The translations under genes and the position numbers were made by a program. This document shows, piece after piece, positions 10,317-20,772 of a stretch of DNA of 64,000 nt. Source of the stretch: Henckelia pumila (taxonomy: Eukaryota > Streptophyta > Magnoliopsida > Lamiales > Gesneriaceae); NCBI RefSeq assembly GCF_033568475.1, contig NC_133123.1, positions 1,240,001-1,304,000 of the forward strand, given 5' to 3'. Every line of letters starts with the position of its first letter. The stretch's first letter is position 1. Under the pieces are notes generated by a model, which did not search any database, was not told the origin of the DNA, and worked only from the letters and a program-made list of their open reading frames with translations.

Positions 10317-13015
10317 TGTAACACCCGGAAATTTTAATACGTAAATTCGCATGCATAATTAGGGAAAATAATTATTTAAAAATTTATATTTGGTTTAAAT
10401 GACATTTATGTGTTATTATGTGAATTATATGCATGATTTAAAATTTATTTTAGCACCCAAAATTAGTGATTTTTGTGATTTATGGAAATTAATTGGTTTT
10501 GATCGCGTAGACGGAACCGTGGACGGACGAGATACCAAAATATTTAGCCAAAAATATTTTATGAGTTGTTTTAGCCTTAAAATGTTATTTTAAGATATTT
10601 TGTCAAGAAAATTTTAGTATTTAGTTATATATTTATTTAATAGCTGATTTTTAGTCAAAATAAGTCATTTTATTGACTTTTATTAATATTTAAAAATTCC
10701 CAAAGTTATTATTTCGGGATTTTGGTTTAATATCAGATTTATTATTAATTTTATTAGTTTAAAAATTTATATTTTATGTCATATTATCTACCTAACTATA
10801 TTATATTAATTAATATTCCATTTTAATTCTATTTAATCTATTTAAAACCTAAACCTACCCTACCACTATCTCATTAGCCGATAACTCTTTTCTTCCACCC
10901 TCCTTCACGCCTCCATCATCCCTCTTGGCAGAAAACTCCATAGCCGATCCAACCAAGCTCCACCTTTGAAGGTTTTTGGTCCGTTCGTCGTCCCGGAGTC
11001 CCGTAAACGCATCGTTCGTTGTCAAATAATTATCAAGGCATGTTTAACTCCTTTCTTTAACACCATATAAGCTACATACACGTTTTTATGGCAGATATTT
11101 TATGTTTTATTCTGATTTTCATTGAGTGCATGCAAGATCTTGAATTGAATATTGAACAGCTCACGTTTTTCATGTTTGGATGGCATATGCTCACGTTTTC
11201 TTGGCATGGGACAAGCATGGTCTGCTGGGTCAGGTTCGAGGGGTGTCCTAGGGTGCCTAGGGTCGAGCTGGGTCCAGGGGTTCAGGCTGGTTCACGGCAG
11301 GGTACAAGCTGGTGCAAGGTTTGGTCATGGGAGGCGGCAGTTTAGGGTTTAGTGGAAGGGGGGCTCGGCTGGTCATGCTAGGTCATGACCCAGCCGAGCC
11401 AAGGCTGGGTTCGAACCGGCAGGACCCTGGGAAGGTCCTGCCAGCGGCGCTCCGGCCAGGGGCGGCCGGAGCGAGGCGGCAGCAGCCCCTAAAGGGCTGC
11501 TGCTCGCGCAGCCGAGGGCAAGGAGAAGGGGGCGTCGGGTAGGGGGGGTTCTGGGTGGTTCCGGGTCGGGTCAGGGTATTGGGTCGGGTCAGTAGGGTCT
11601 AGGGTCGGGTCAGGCAGGTCCGGGTCCGGGCTAGGTGGGCCGGGCTCGAGTATTTTAATTTTAAAATGTTTAATGTTTTAATTGGATTTTGGGCCATTTA
11701 ATTAGAAATAAAATTATTTGGGCTTCCAATTAATTTTATTTGGGCTTTTTAAATTATTTTTAAGTTAACCCAATAATTTTATGGGCCCGTGGGCCCATTG
11801 GAATTTTTGGGCTAGTCAGTGATTTTATTGGGTCAGTCTAGGAATTTTTATGAATTAATTAGTTATTGGGCCTAAATATTTTTATTTAAGCCCAATAACA
11901 TTTAAGTATTTTATTTTAGTAAAATTATAATTTTTAAAATTAGTTATTTAATTATGGGCTTTAAGTTAGTTAACAGGCTTTAAGTCAGTTAAGGGGTTTA
12001 GTAGAGAAACCAGCAGTCTGGACCAACCCATGAAAATAAACTAAGTCCGGAATATATATTTAATTATTTTTATGCATGAAGTTTATTTTAAGTAAAAGTA
12101 TATTTATTATTAAAATTAATTAAATATATATTACGGACATATTTTAAGTGCATGCATACATGAAATATTTTATGATGTGTTTATGATTAAGAATTGAGCA
12201 TGAAAAATATTTTTATGGAAATTGAAGTGATGTGACAGCATAGAAGTGGGTTTTACCACTGACACAGAGGTAGTTCTACTACCGGCATAGAAGTGGGTTT
12301 TACCACTGGCACAGAGGTAGTTTACTACCAGCATAGAGGTGGATTTATCCACCGCCACGTACGATGGTTCTTTAGACTGATCAGTCGGCACAGTTATTAG
12401 TCACATTCATGGATATGACCGTACACAGTTTTTATGTTTATGACATGCTCAATTATGTTATGTATGATGAAGAAAGTTATGTTATGTATAAGATTTATGA
12501 TTAAGCATTTATGTTATGAAAAATGTTTTCACTCATGCTCATGTACATGTATATGTATTAGTATTTACGTGATGCATTATTTTTAAGCTTGTTATAAAGG
12601 ATTAGACATGTTGAGCCTCTAGGCTCACTACGCTTATATGGTGCAGGTGAGTATGATGTAGCTCCTACCGGTGGCGAGGACGTATGAGCGAGCATGTCAG
12701 TGGCCCCGTGACCGTCTCGCTAGAGTTTTATTTATGCATGAGTTATTTATTTATGATATTTTTATGTTTTCAGTGGTTATGATTACTTATTGATTTTTCA
12801 TGATTTTAGTAGACATAAGTTATAAATTTTCATTATAGACATTATTTTATCTATTGCATTACTCAAGATTTTATCAAATAAATGTTTATTATTTTATTAA
12901 GCGAGTTATTATTTGTAATATTATTTTTAAAGTTTATACATATATGTATGGGCGTATATGTATATAGTATTTTAAAAAAAAAGTTTTTCCGCATTTAGTA
13001 GTACTAGGCGTTTCA
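10317..13015 (+). repeat. 3' LTR of D2
   Basis: 2,699 bp, near-identical to 7323-10025. Visible differences include a small deletion near 10456 and single-base changes such as CGGCCGGAGC here for CGGCCAGAGC in the other LTR. Confidence 0.92.
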
Positions 13016-13127
13016 AAAGGGCTGGTGCAAGATCGGCCTTGTGTGTGCGCAGGTTAGGGTTCGATGGAAGGGGGTTCAGCCTCTATGCGTGGGGCTGCAT
13101 GGGGTCGGGGCCTTGGTCAGGTTAGGA

Positions 13128-13215
13128 CCGCCCAGACGTGGGCTACGTCTGGGCGGCGGAGCTCCGACCAGGGGCGGCCGGAGCAGGCCGGCAGCAGCCA
13201 TGGAGTGGCTGCTGC
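13128..13215 (+). repeat. GC-rich hairpin cluster in D1
   Basis: A perfect 12-bp stem, CCGCCCAGACGT/ACGTCTGGGCGG with a 5-base loop (13128-13156), is followed by GCAGCAGCCA/TGGCTGCTGC (13191-13215). Stem sequences differ from D2 at both arms but still pair. Confidence 0.8.
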
Positions 13216-13927
13216 TCGCGGCCGAGAGGCATAGAGGATGGGCGACGGGTTTAGGGTTTCAGTGATGGGTCCGGGTCGGGTTGGTGGTCCGGGTCAAGTC
13301 AGTGGGTCTTGGGTTATGTTAGTTGGGTCCGGGTCCGGGTCAAGTTAGTTGGGCTCGGGTATTTTATTTTTAAGTTAATTAATAAGTCTAAGTGTTTAAT
13401 TGGGCTAATTAGTTTAATTAAATTAATGGGCTATATTAAATTTTCTTAGTGGGCTTAAATAATTAATTTAAGTTAGTCCACTAATTTTTATGGGCTTTAG
13501 AGCCCATGGAAATTATTGGGCCAGTCTTTGGGCTTTTGGGCCTATTGGGCCAGAATAGAGTGTTATTGGGCCAGGAAATTTTATTGGGCTTGGAAATGTG
13601 TTAATGGGCTTAAGTATGTTAATGGGCCAGTCTCAGTGTTAATGGGCCAGAATTTAAGAAATTGGGCTTGAGTGTTAGGGCCAGCAGTTCAGTACAACCC
13701 ATGAGAAATTGCATGTGTCCTGAATATATATTTAATTATTTTTATGCATGGAAGTTATTTTTAATATTTATATGTTAGTATGAAATTAAATTAAATATAT
13801 ATGAAGGACACACATTTTATTTAAGTACATGCATTCATGAAATAATTTTTATGCATGATTTAATGTCTAAGGTTGAGCATAAAAAAATAATTTTATGTTG
13901 AAAGTTGAAATAGTGTGACAATTTAAG

Positions 13928-13996
13928 GGGGATTCGTCCCCATATGTGAACTATTGAAGGGCAGTTTACTGCCAATTTAAGAGGTGATTCGTCACC
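13928..13996 (+). repeat. Short-hairpin array in D1, two with TTCG loops
   Basis: GGGGA-TTCG-TCCCC (13928-13941), GGCAG-TTTA-CTGCC (13960-13973) and GGTGA-TTCG-TCACC (13983-13996). They occupy the place of the D2 array but with different stems. Confidence 0.82.
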
Positions 13997-14705
13997 GCCA
14001 CATACGTTGGTTTACCACGCTGATCAGTATTTAATGTATGTATGGTTACACTATGGATACGACCTTTCGATGTTAGAAAATACTTTGCTCAACAATGTTT
14101 ATGTATTATTATGATATTCAAGTTTAATTTAAGTTTATGTTATGTTCATGATATTTTTAAGCATGCTCATTCATGTATATGTTATGTATTAGTATTAAAG
14201 TGATTTAAATTATTTTAAACTCTTGTTATGTTAGCATGTTGGGCCTCTAGGCTCACTACACTGATATGGTGCAGGTGAGTACGTAGAGGAGGATGTAGTA
14301 CCCACCGGCGGTGAGGACCTATGAGCGGACATGCAGTGACCCCGTGACCGTTGTCTGAGTCTATATGCATGTTTCGAATATTTTATCATGTTATACATTT
14401 TTATTTATTTTTAGTAATTGACACTATTGTATGTTTTTATTTAAATATTTTCAGTGCAGGTAAACTTTAATTTATTTTGCTTTTGTCAGTATTTTATTAA
14501 ATGCATGACTCAGATATTTAATTTATGAAATATTAAAGTTTCGAATTGTTGCATTATTTTATTCAAGTTATTTATTTTTTTAAAAAAAAACTACTTATTT
14601 TGTGCATATATGTATGGGCATGTATGTACATATTTTTACTTAGTAAGTATAAAAAAAAAAAATTTCCGCATATTTATTTACATTTAGAGAGTTAGGGTCG
14701 TTTCA

Positions 14706-14938
14706 CCCGGTCTGTCTTTGTTCTCTGATCCTTGACCTCGAGTTTATAGGGAGTTCACTTTGCATGCATGTATACTCATACTCTCGTGCTGAGCGTTTTA
14801 TGCTCACGTCTCGTACTCTGTGTTTCTGGACACCCTATTCCATGGGGCAGGCTTGCGATTGGACGAGGCGGGTGGATCCAAGAGGGGCTAGGCAGTGGTT
14901 GAGCAGCTGGAGCTTCGTTTAGGTTTTTATTCTGTTAT
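14706..14938 (+). repeat. 5' LTR fragment of element B, right of D1
   Basis: It matches 19261-19498 closely, then stops. The next bases belong to the protease gene. The last roughly 170 bases of the LTR are therefore missing on this side. Confidence 0.85.
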
Positions 14939-17900
14939 TTTGAAGAGGCATAAGTTACCATGCATTGCACTAGACGTAGTAGTTTCTGTTTCTACTCCGA
15001 CGGGTCAATCTGCTTTGGCCAAGCGTCTAGTGATGGGTTGCCCTTTAGAGTTCGAGGGTAACATTCTGATTGCGAATCTCATGGTCCTTGCGATGGACGA
15101 ATTTGATTGTATTCTGTGGACAGACATACTGACTACCTATCGAGCTTCAGTGGACTGCTATCAGATATTAGTATGTTTTCATCCGGATGAGAGTGATAGC
15201 TGGTTTTTTTATGGTGAGGGAGCGCGACCCCCGATGCCTTTGGTATCAGCTTTGACAGCCTGTCGAGATCTAGAGTCTGGCGGGGAAGGCTACCTTATCT
15301 ATGCAGTTGATTTGTTCGCTGAGAGTATTGGGATAGAGAGCATTCCTGTTGTGGATGAATTCCCAGATGTATTTTCAGATGAGATTCCGGGTTTTCCTCC
15401 TGCTAGGGAAGTCGAGTTTGACATAGAGTTGATGCCGGGTACTTCGCCTATTTCTCGAGCACCGTATCGTCTGGCTCCGTCGGAGATGCGTGAGTTGAAG
15501 AATCAGTTACAGGATCTGTTGGACAAGGGATACATTCGTCCTAGTGTATCTCCTTGGGGAGCTCATGTTCTCTTTGTGAAGAAGAAGGACGGGTCTATGC
15601 GGTTGTGCATTGACTATCGGTAGCTGAATCGAGTTACTGTGAAGGACAAGTATCTATTGCCTCGCATTGATGACTTGTTTGATCAGCTGCAGGGTACTTC
15701 GGTTTACTCCAAAATTGACTTGAGATCTGGGTATCATCAGTTGAGAGTCCGAGATCAGGACGTAGCCAAGACTGCATTCCGTACTCGCTATGGGCATTAT
15801 GAGTTTCTAGTGATGCCATTTGGATTGACTAATGCACCAGCTATATTTATGGACCTGATGAACCGTGTCTTCAGGGAGTATTTAGACAAGTTTGTCGTGG
15901 TTTTCATTGATGACATCTTGGTGTATTCGCGTAATGCAGAAGAGCATGTTTCTCACTTGCGAGTGGTACTGCAAACTCTTCGGGACGAGCAGTTGTACGT
16001 CAAACTGAGCAAGTGTAAGTTCTGGATGGATCGAGTGGTCTTTCTTGGCCATATCATATCCAGGGAGGGGATTTCTGTTGATCCGACCAAGATTGAGGTT
16101 GTGCTGAATTGGTTGCGTCCAACGACAGTTGCTGAGATCCGTAGTTTTCTGGGTCTAGCAGGATATTATCAACGCTTCATTCTGAACTTCTCTCAGCTAG
16201 CTCGACCGTTGACGCAGCTTACCCATAAGGGTGTGGATTTCAAATGGTCCTCCGAGTGTGAGGAAAATTTCTGTGAGCTTCGACGGCGGTTAACTTCTGC
16301 GCCGGTGTTGGCATTACCATCAGGATCTGGAGGGTATGTGGTATACACTGATGCTTCTCTTCAGGGGTTAGGTTGTGTCCTGACTCAGAATGGGCATGTG
16401 ATTGCATACGCTTCTAGACAGCTGAAGCTTCACGAGGACAACTATCCAGTTCATGATTTGGAATTGGCAGCCATTGTGTTCGCTTTGAAGATCTGGCGTC
16501 ATTATCTGTATGGCGAGAAATTTGAGATCTTCACCGACCACAAGAGTCTCAAATATTTGTTCACTCAGGCGAAATTGAACATGAGGCAGAGACGTTGGAT
16601 GGATTTGGTTAAGGATTATGATTGCGAGATTAAGTACCATCCGGGAGATGCTAATCTCACCGCTGATGCTTTGAATCGCAAGGTGCGACTATCCGCACTG
16701 CAGACTTGTTCGATGTCTAGTGCGATCAGTGACTGTTGTACTTCGGGGTATACCTTCAAGCATAAGAAAGGTATGCAGAGTATCCATATGTTTGCGATAT
16801 TATCTGAGCCAGCTTTGTATTCGCGGATTCGGGATGCTCAGATGTCTGACTCAAAGACCCAACGTTTAGCTCGCCTAGCTAACGAGGGTAGCTCGTCTGG
16901 ATTTCACTACCAGTCAGATGGTTTTCTGTGTTTGTCTGGTAGACTTGTGATTCCTCAGGATGAAGAGTTGCGAGAGAAGATCTTGTCTCAGGCACATCGC
17001 ACCAAGTTGAGTATTCATCCGGGAAGCAACAAGATGTACAAGGATCTACGTACTCGGTTTTGGTGGAAGGGAATGAAACACAGCGCGTATCAGTATGTTT
17101 CGAGATGTTTGGTGTGTCAACAAGTCAAGGTAGAACACCGACAACCTGGAGGTTTGCTTCACAGTCTGCCTATTTTTGAGTGAAAATGGGAGTTTATCAC
17201 GATGGATTTTGTGACCCATTTGCCGATGTCCTCGAGGAATTGTGATGCTATCTGGGTTATGGTGGACCGACTCACCAAGTCAACGCATTTCATCGCCTAT
17301 AGTCGAGAGTACTCTGTGGATCGCATGGCACGTCTGTATGTTCAGGAGATCGTTCGACTTCATGGAGTGCCTGTGAGCATTATCAGCGATCGAGACCCCA
17401 GGTTCACTTCTAGGTTCTGGGAGAGTGTTCAGCGTGCGATGGGTACTACTCTCAGTTTGAGTACTGTCGATCATCCGGAGATAGATGGTCAGTCAGAGCG
17501 CACTATCCGTACTTTGGAGGATATGCTTCGAGTGTGCGTTATGGATTTTGGTTCAGCCTGGCAGGATCATTTGCCATTGATCGAGTTCGCGTACAACAAC
17601 TATCATACTAGCATTGGGATGACACCTTTTGAGGCGTTGTACGAGCGACGTTGTCTTACTCCACTCTTCTGGGAAGAAGTGGGGGAGAGACAGGCTGAGG
17701 GACCAGAGTTTAATAGTTTATCCAGCAGGCAGTAGATATTGTTGATCAGATCAAGAAATAGATTAAGACTGCACAGGATCGTCAGGCCAGCTATGCTAAC
17801 ACTAAGCGTAGGCCTTTGCAGTTTGATGTCGGGGAGAAAGTGTTTCTGAAGGTGTCAAATTTCCGCAGGATTCTCAGATTTAGCCTTAAGGGCAAGTTGT

Positions 17901-18244
17901 CTCCCAGATTTATCGGTCCGTTTGAGATCTTGGAGAGCATTGGCGATTTGGCTTATCGTTTGGCTTTGCCACCGTATCTGTCCAGTATTCACAACGTGTT
18001 CCACGTATCTCTGTTGCGACGGTATGTGGCAGATTCGTCTCATATTCTGCAGCGGTCTGAAGTTCAAGTGGATAAGGATTTGACCTATGTTGAAAGACCT
18101 ATTCGTATCCTGAATCATAAGGATAAGGTCTTGCGGAACAAAGTCATTTCTTTGATTTTAGTGCAATGGCAGCGTAGATGCACTGAGGAAGCTACTTGGG
18201 AGCTCAAAAACAGGATGCGTAAAGAACATCCTGAGTTGTTTTGA
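14939..18244 (+). pseudogene. pol remnant of element B (protease tail, RT, RNase H, integrase, chromo-like end)
   Basis: The frame opens inside the LTR tail (from about 14895) and enters the protease downstream of its active site. Reverse transcriptase shows FIDDIL at the catalytic site and [11 protein letters not shown]. RNase H shows YTDAS and TDHKSLKYL. Integrase shows an HHCC-type finger (HPGSNKMY...C..C) and a DDE core (MDFVTHLP, SDRDPRF, then a late E). A GKLSPRFIGPF block and an EATWE-type chromo-like tail end near 18241. Breaks: TAG at 15621-15623, TGA at 17181-17183, a frameshift near 17709-17720 and TAG at 17759-17761. It lacks gag, the protease active site and a primer site, so it is dead. 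The order RT-RH-INT plus the chromo-like tail indicates a Tekay/Del-like chromovirus; that lineage name is inferred. Confidence 0.9.
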
Positions 18245-18356
18245 TTTTATTTTGAGTTGTAATCAGTTGTGAACTCTGTAATCGTTTAGTTGAATAAAGA
18301 ATGTTTCTTCATGCTATTTTACATTCAGTACTTAAGATTTGATTTCGAGGACAAAA

Positions 18357-18375
18357 TATCTTAAGTGGGGGAGAA
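18357..18375 (+). other. Polypurine tract of element B
   Basis: The purine-rich AAGTGGGGGAGAA directly precedes the 3' LTR start at 18376. Confidence 0.8.
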
Positions 18376-18435
18376 TGTAGTGGCCCGTAACCAAACGAAG
18401 AGATTAAGGAACTAATCGTATTTACTTAAGTCGGG

Positions 18436-18654
18436 TTCGGAGGCTCCGTTGGTGAGTTCGGACGGTCCGAAGTCAGGGTTCGGAAGATCCAAAGAGTGGT
18501 TCGGACGCTCCGAACGTGCTGCCGACAATCGTCATGGATGACGTCATTATGCTGACGTAATCAATGACGTAATTTTGGGTTCGGACGATCCGAAGTCCAG
18601 TTCGGACGATCCAAACGTGTTTGGAGGCTCCGAAGTAAGTTCGAAGGGCCCGAA
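18436..18654 (+). promoter_or_regulatory. Palindrome array in B LTR U3
   Basis: Fifteen-base imperfect palindromes of type TTCGGAcggTCCGAA start at 18436, 18457, 18479, 18500, 18580, 18601, 18620 and 18640. Spacing within each cluster is 19-22 bp, mostly 21, so copies face the same side of the helix. The array ends 8 bp before the TATA box. A role as binding sites for a dimeric factor is inferred. Confidence 0.7.
18539..18569 (+). promoter_or_regulatory. TGACG cluster (as-1-like) in B LTR
   Basis: TGACGTCA at 18539 is followed by two TGACG words at 18553 and 18565, 12 bp apart. That is the spacing of the as-1 element bound by TGA-class bZIP factors. Function is inferred from the motif only. 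Confidence 0.6.
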
Positions 18655-18661
18655 CTCTGTC

Positions 18662-18670
18662 TATAAATAG
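18662..18670 (+). promoter_or_regulatory. TATA box of B LTR
   Basis: TATAAATAG directly downstream of the palindrome array, the likely U3 promoter of the element. Confidence 0.75.
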
Positions 18671-19670
18671 GGGTGCCGAGCTCACATATGAGTGCACCAA
18701 TTCCTCTCTTCTCTCTCGATTCCTTAGCCTTCTAACTCAGATCTAGGGAATTCTAGGCGTCCCGTTGAGAATCCGGAAGTGTCATAGCAGTCCAGGCGTC
18801 GTAGCGGAGCTGTGGCCTAGTTTTGAGGCAATTGACAGCAAAGAGCTAACGACGGACGAAGGTATAGCTTTTGCTTCCTAAAAATATTTAGGAGTATGCT
18901 TTAGCTTAGTTAAGGCTTTTAGAGTGCTATAATGATAGTAGTATCATTTGGAAGTGTAGCGCGGATTGTAGGCGTGGACCTAAGGCTGATAGCACTTGCC
19001 TAGTATTTGAGGTACGAAAGTATTGTTCGAGATATCCTAACTGAGTATGCATGTATTATGTGACTGCATGATTTATATGTCATTGATTTATGCTGCATAC
19101 ATTTGCATATTGAGTTATCTCGTTCGAGATGTCTATAGTAGGGTTTTACCCTATCCTGTTAGTGGTTGGACTTCCATCGATTTGGATCCGGCATATCCAC
19201 TGGTATTTTGGTATGGGAGCCACCTCCTGAAGCGACGGCACAGCGTGCTACATACCATGGCCCGGTCTGTCTTTGTTCTCTGATCCTTGACCTCGAGTTT
19301 ATAGGGAGTTCACTTTGCATGCATGTATACTCATACTCTCGTGCTGAGCATTTTATGCTCACGTCTCGTACTTTGTGTTTCTGGATACCCTATTTCATGG
19401 GGCAGACTTGCGATTGGACGAGGCGGGTGGATCCAAGAGGGGCTAGGCAGTGGTTGAGCAGCTGGAGCTTTGTTTAGGTTTTTATTCTGTTGTTTTGGGT
19501 TTATACAGCTATTCGATTTGGTTGTATATTATTTTGGATATTTACAGATTCCTTTCCTTGGGATTGTATAAATGTTATGGTTTTCGCAGTTGAATTCTGA
19601 TTTCTATTTAATTAAGTTAATTGCATGTCTAAGTTCTGTTTAGTAGGTGATCCGGGTAAGGGTCACTACA

Positions 19671-19989
19671 AACTATCTTACAAGAGTTTTTGTGTTAGAT
19701 ATATCATTGAGATAATAACAATAGTAGCTTGAAATGTCTGGAATATATATACATATTATGAAAATTAATTGATGGTGAGCAAAATTAATTTATAAGTGGT
19801 TGTTAGTATCCCAAGGATTATGCATTTCTTGAGTTTGAATTACACCAAATCTAAGAGAGATCGATGACGTAATATCAACCTATTGTTTTTTGTGCGTGTG
19901 AATTTTGAATCAGATCGGAACATATAAACAAATGTATGCATACAAAGGAGGTTTGATTAGTTATTAATGTTTATTTTATGATTTTGTAT
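19671..19989. other. Intergenic, nothing recognised
   Basis: About 320 bp of AT-rich DNA between element B and the foldback MITE. No ORF or repeat supported. Confidence 0.6.
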
Positions 19990-19997
19990 TTAATCAA

Positions 19998-20314
19998 AGG
20001 AAAAATTGCTTTTTTGGTCCGGTATGTTTGTCACTTTGCGATTTCAGTCCTTTATATTTTTAGATTTCAATTTTAGTCCGCTATCTTTATTTTTTTTTGG
20101 CAATTTTAGTCATTTTTCAAACGTGGCGCTGATGTGGCACCAATTCAGTGCTGATGTGGAGCTGACGTGTACAGTGCCACATAAACATTTTTGAATAAAA
20201 AAGACCGAAATTGCCAAAAATCAGAACATGTAGGACTAAAACTGAAATGTAAAAACATAAAGGACCAAAATCGCAAAATAACAAACATATAAGACTAAAT
20301 TTGTAATTTTTCCT
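19998..20314. mobile_element. Foldback MITE, 317 bp, 8-bp TSD TTAATCAA
   Basis: The two arms are inverted repeats of over 100 bp (AGGAAAAATT... with TTTGGTCC.GTATGTTTGT and TTTGCGATTT words), joined by a short centre. TTAATCAA flanks it at 19990-19997 and 20315-20322. Long terminal inverted repeats suggest a Mutator-like or hAT-like MITE. The superfamily is uncertain because the TSD could be read as 8 or fewer bases. Confidence 0.8.
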
Positions 20315-20322
20315 TTAATCAA

Positions 20323-20772
20323 ATACTGATAAGAATATAGGGTATTCCGATAAGAGGGTCCAGCAAATTTCTCTTTCTCCCTTTAATTGTAAAGCATAAA
20401 TGAACAATAAATTTTCTACTCAATTAATTGATACCTTTATTTACTTTAAGTGGATTTAAAAAATCAGATATGCCATCATCACTAAAAAAACTGGTTCTTA
20501 CTTGAAAGCCCAATTGCACAGCTCCAAGCTAGACTTTACTATCGTTCCGGGATGGGCTAGTTTAAAAGTTTTCTTTAGAGAGCGAAAGCCCATCTTCTTT
20601 TCAGCACCATATTTAGTGTTGGGGCATATCGAAAACAGCCCACTTCCCTATTTTTCATGGTTTTGAGCCAATTAGAAGTTAGAATTTTCACAGGACGTAC
20701 TTTTCATGGGCCTGTCAAAAACTTGTGGTATTTCGATAGCTGGAAATGAGAAATAGCTCTAAAATTTTGTAG
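20323..20772. other. Intergenic, nothing recognised
   Basis: AT-rich single-copy-looking DNA with no supported gene between two MITEs. Confidence 0.55.

Larger units (their letters stand above)
7323..13015 (+). mobile_element. D2: non-autonomous LTR element with 2.7-kb LTRs and 291-bp interior (TSD AAAGG)
   Basis: Two near-identical LTRs (7323-10025 and 10317-13015) flank 291 bp. That interior contains an initiator tRNA-Met primer site, a leader homologous to element E's leader and a polypurine tract. Five-base duplications AAAGG flank it at 7318-7322 and 13016-13020. No gag or pol is present, so it must have been moved by proteins from a relative such as a complete E-type element. The LTRs differ at roughly fifteen to twenty sites by eye, which suggests a fairly recent insertion. 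Confidence 0.93.
6358..14705 (+). mobile_element. D1: solo LTR of the D/E family (TSD CCCGG), split by D2
   Basis: It starts TGTAACACCCGG and ends ...GTCGTTTCA, flanked by CCCGG at 6353-6357 and 14706-14710. Removing D2 (7323-13015) and the extra AAAGG leaves about 2,650 bp, the length of one LTR of this family, with no primer site or interior. It is therefore a solo LTR, formed when two LTRs recombined and the interior was lost. The left piece is 6358-7322 and the right piece 13021-14705. Confidence 0.9.
6311..19670 (+). mobile_element. Element B: degenerate chromovirus-like Ty3/gypsy retrotransposon with split 5' LTR
   Basis: The 3' LTR is complete at 18376-19670. The 5' LTR survives as 6311-6357 (equal to 19219-19265) and 14706-14938 or so (equal to 19261-19498), separated by D1. 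Its left part is beyond element A, outside the window. The 5' LTR runs straight into the middle of the protease: the LTR tail, primer site, all of gag and the protease active site are missing. Pol from late protease to the integrase C-terminal domain follows, with several stops and a frameshift. It is the oldest layer of this stack, since A and D1 are both inserted into it. Confidence 0.88.
18376..19670 (+). repeat. 3' LTR of element B
   Basis: TGTAGTGGCCC...GGGTCACTACA, 1,295 bp. Its U3 carries eight imperfect TTCGGA...TCCGAA palindromes between 18436 and 18654, a group of TGACG motifs at 18539-18569 and a TATAAATAG box at 18662. Confidence 0.9.
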
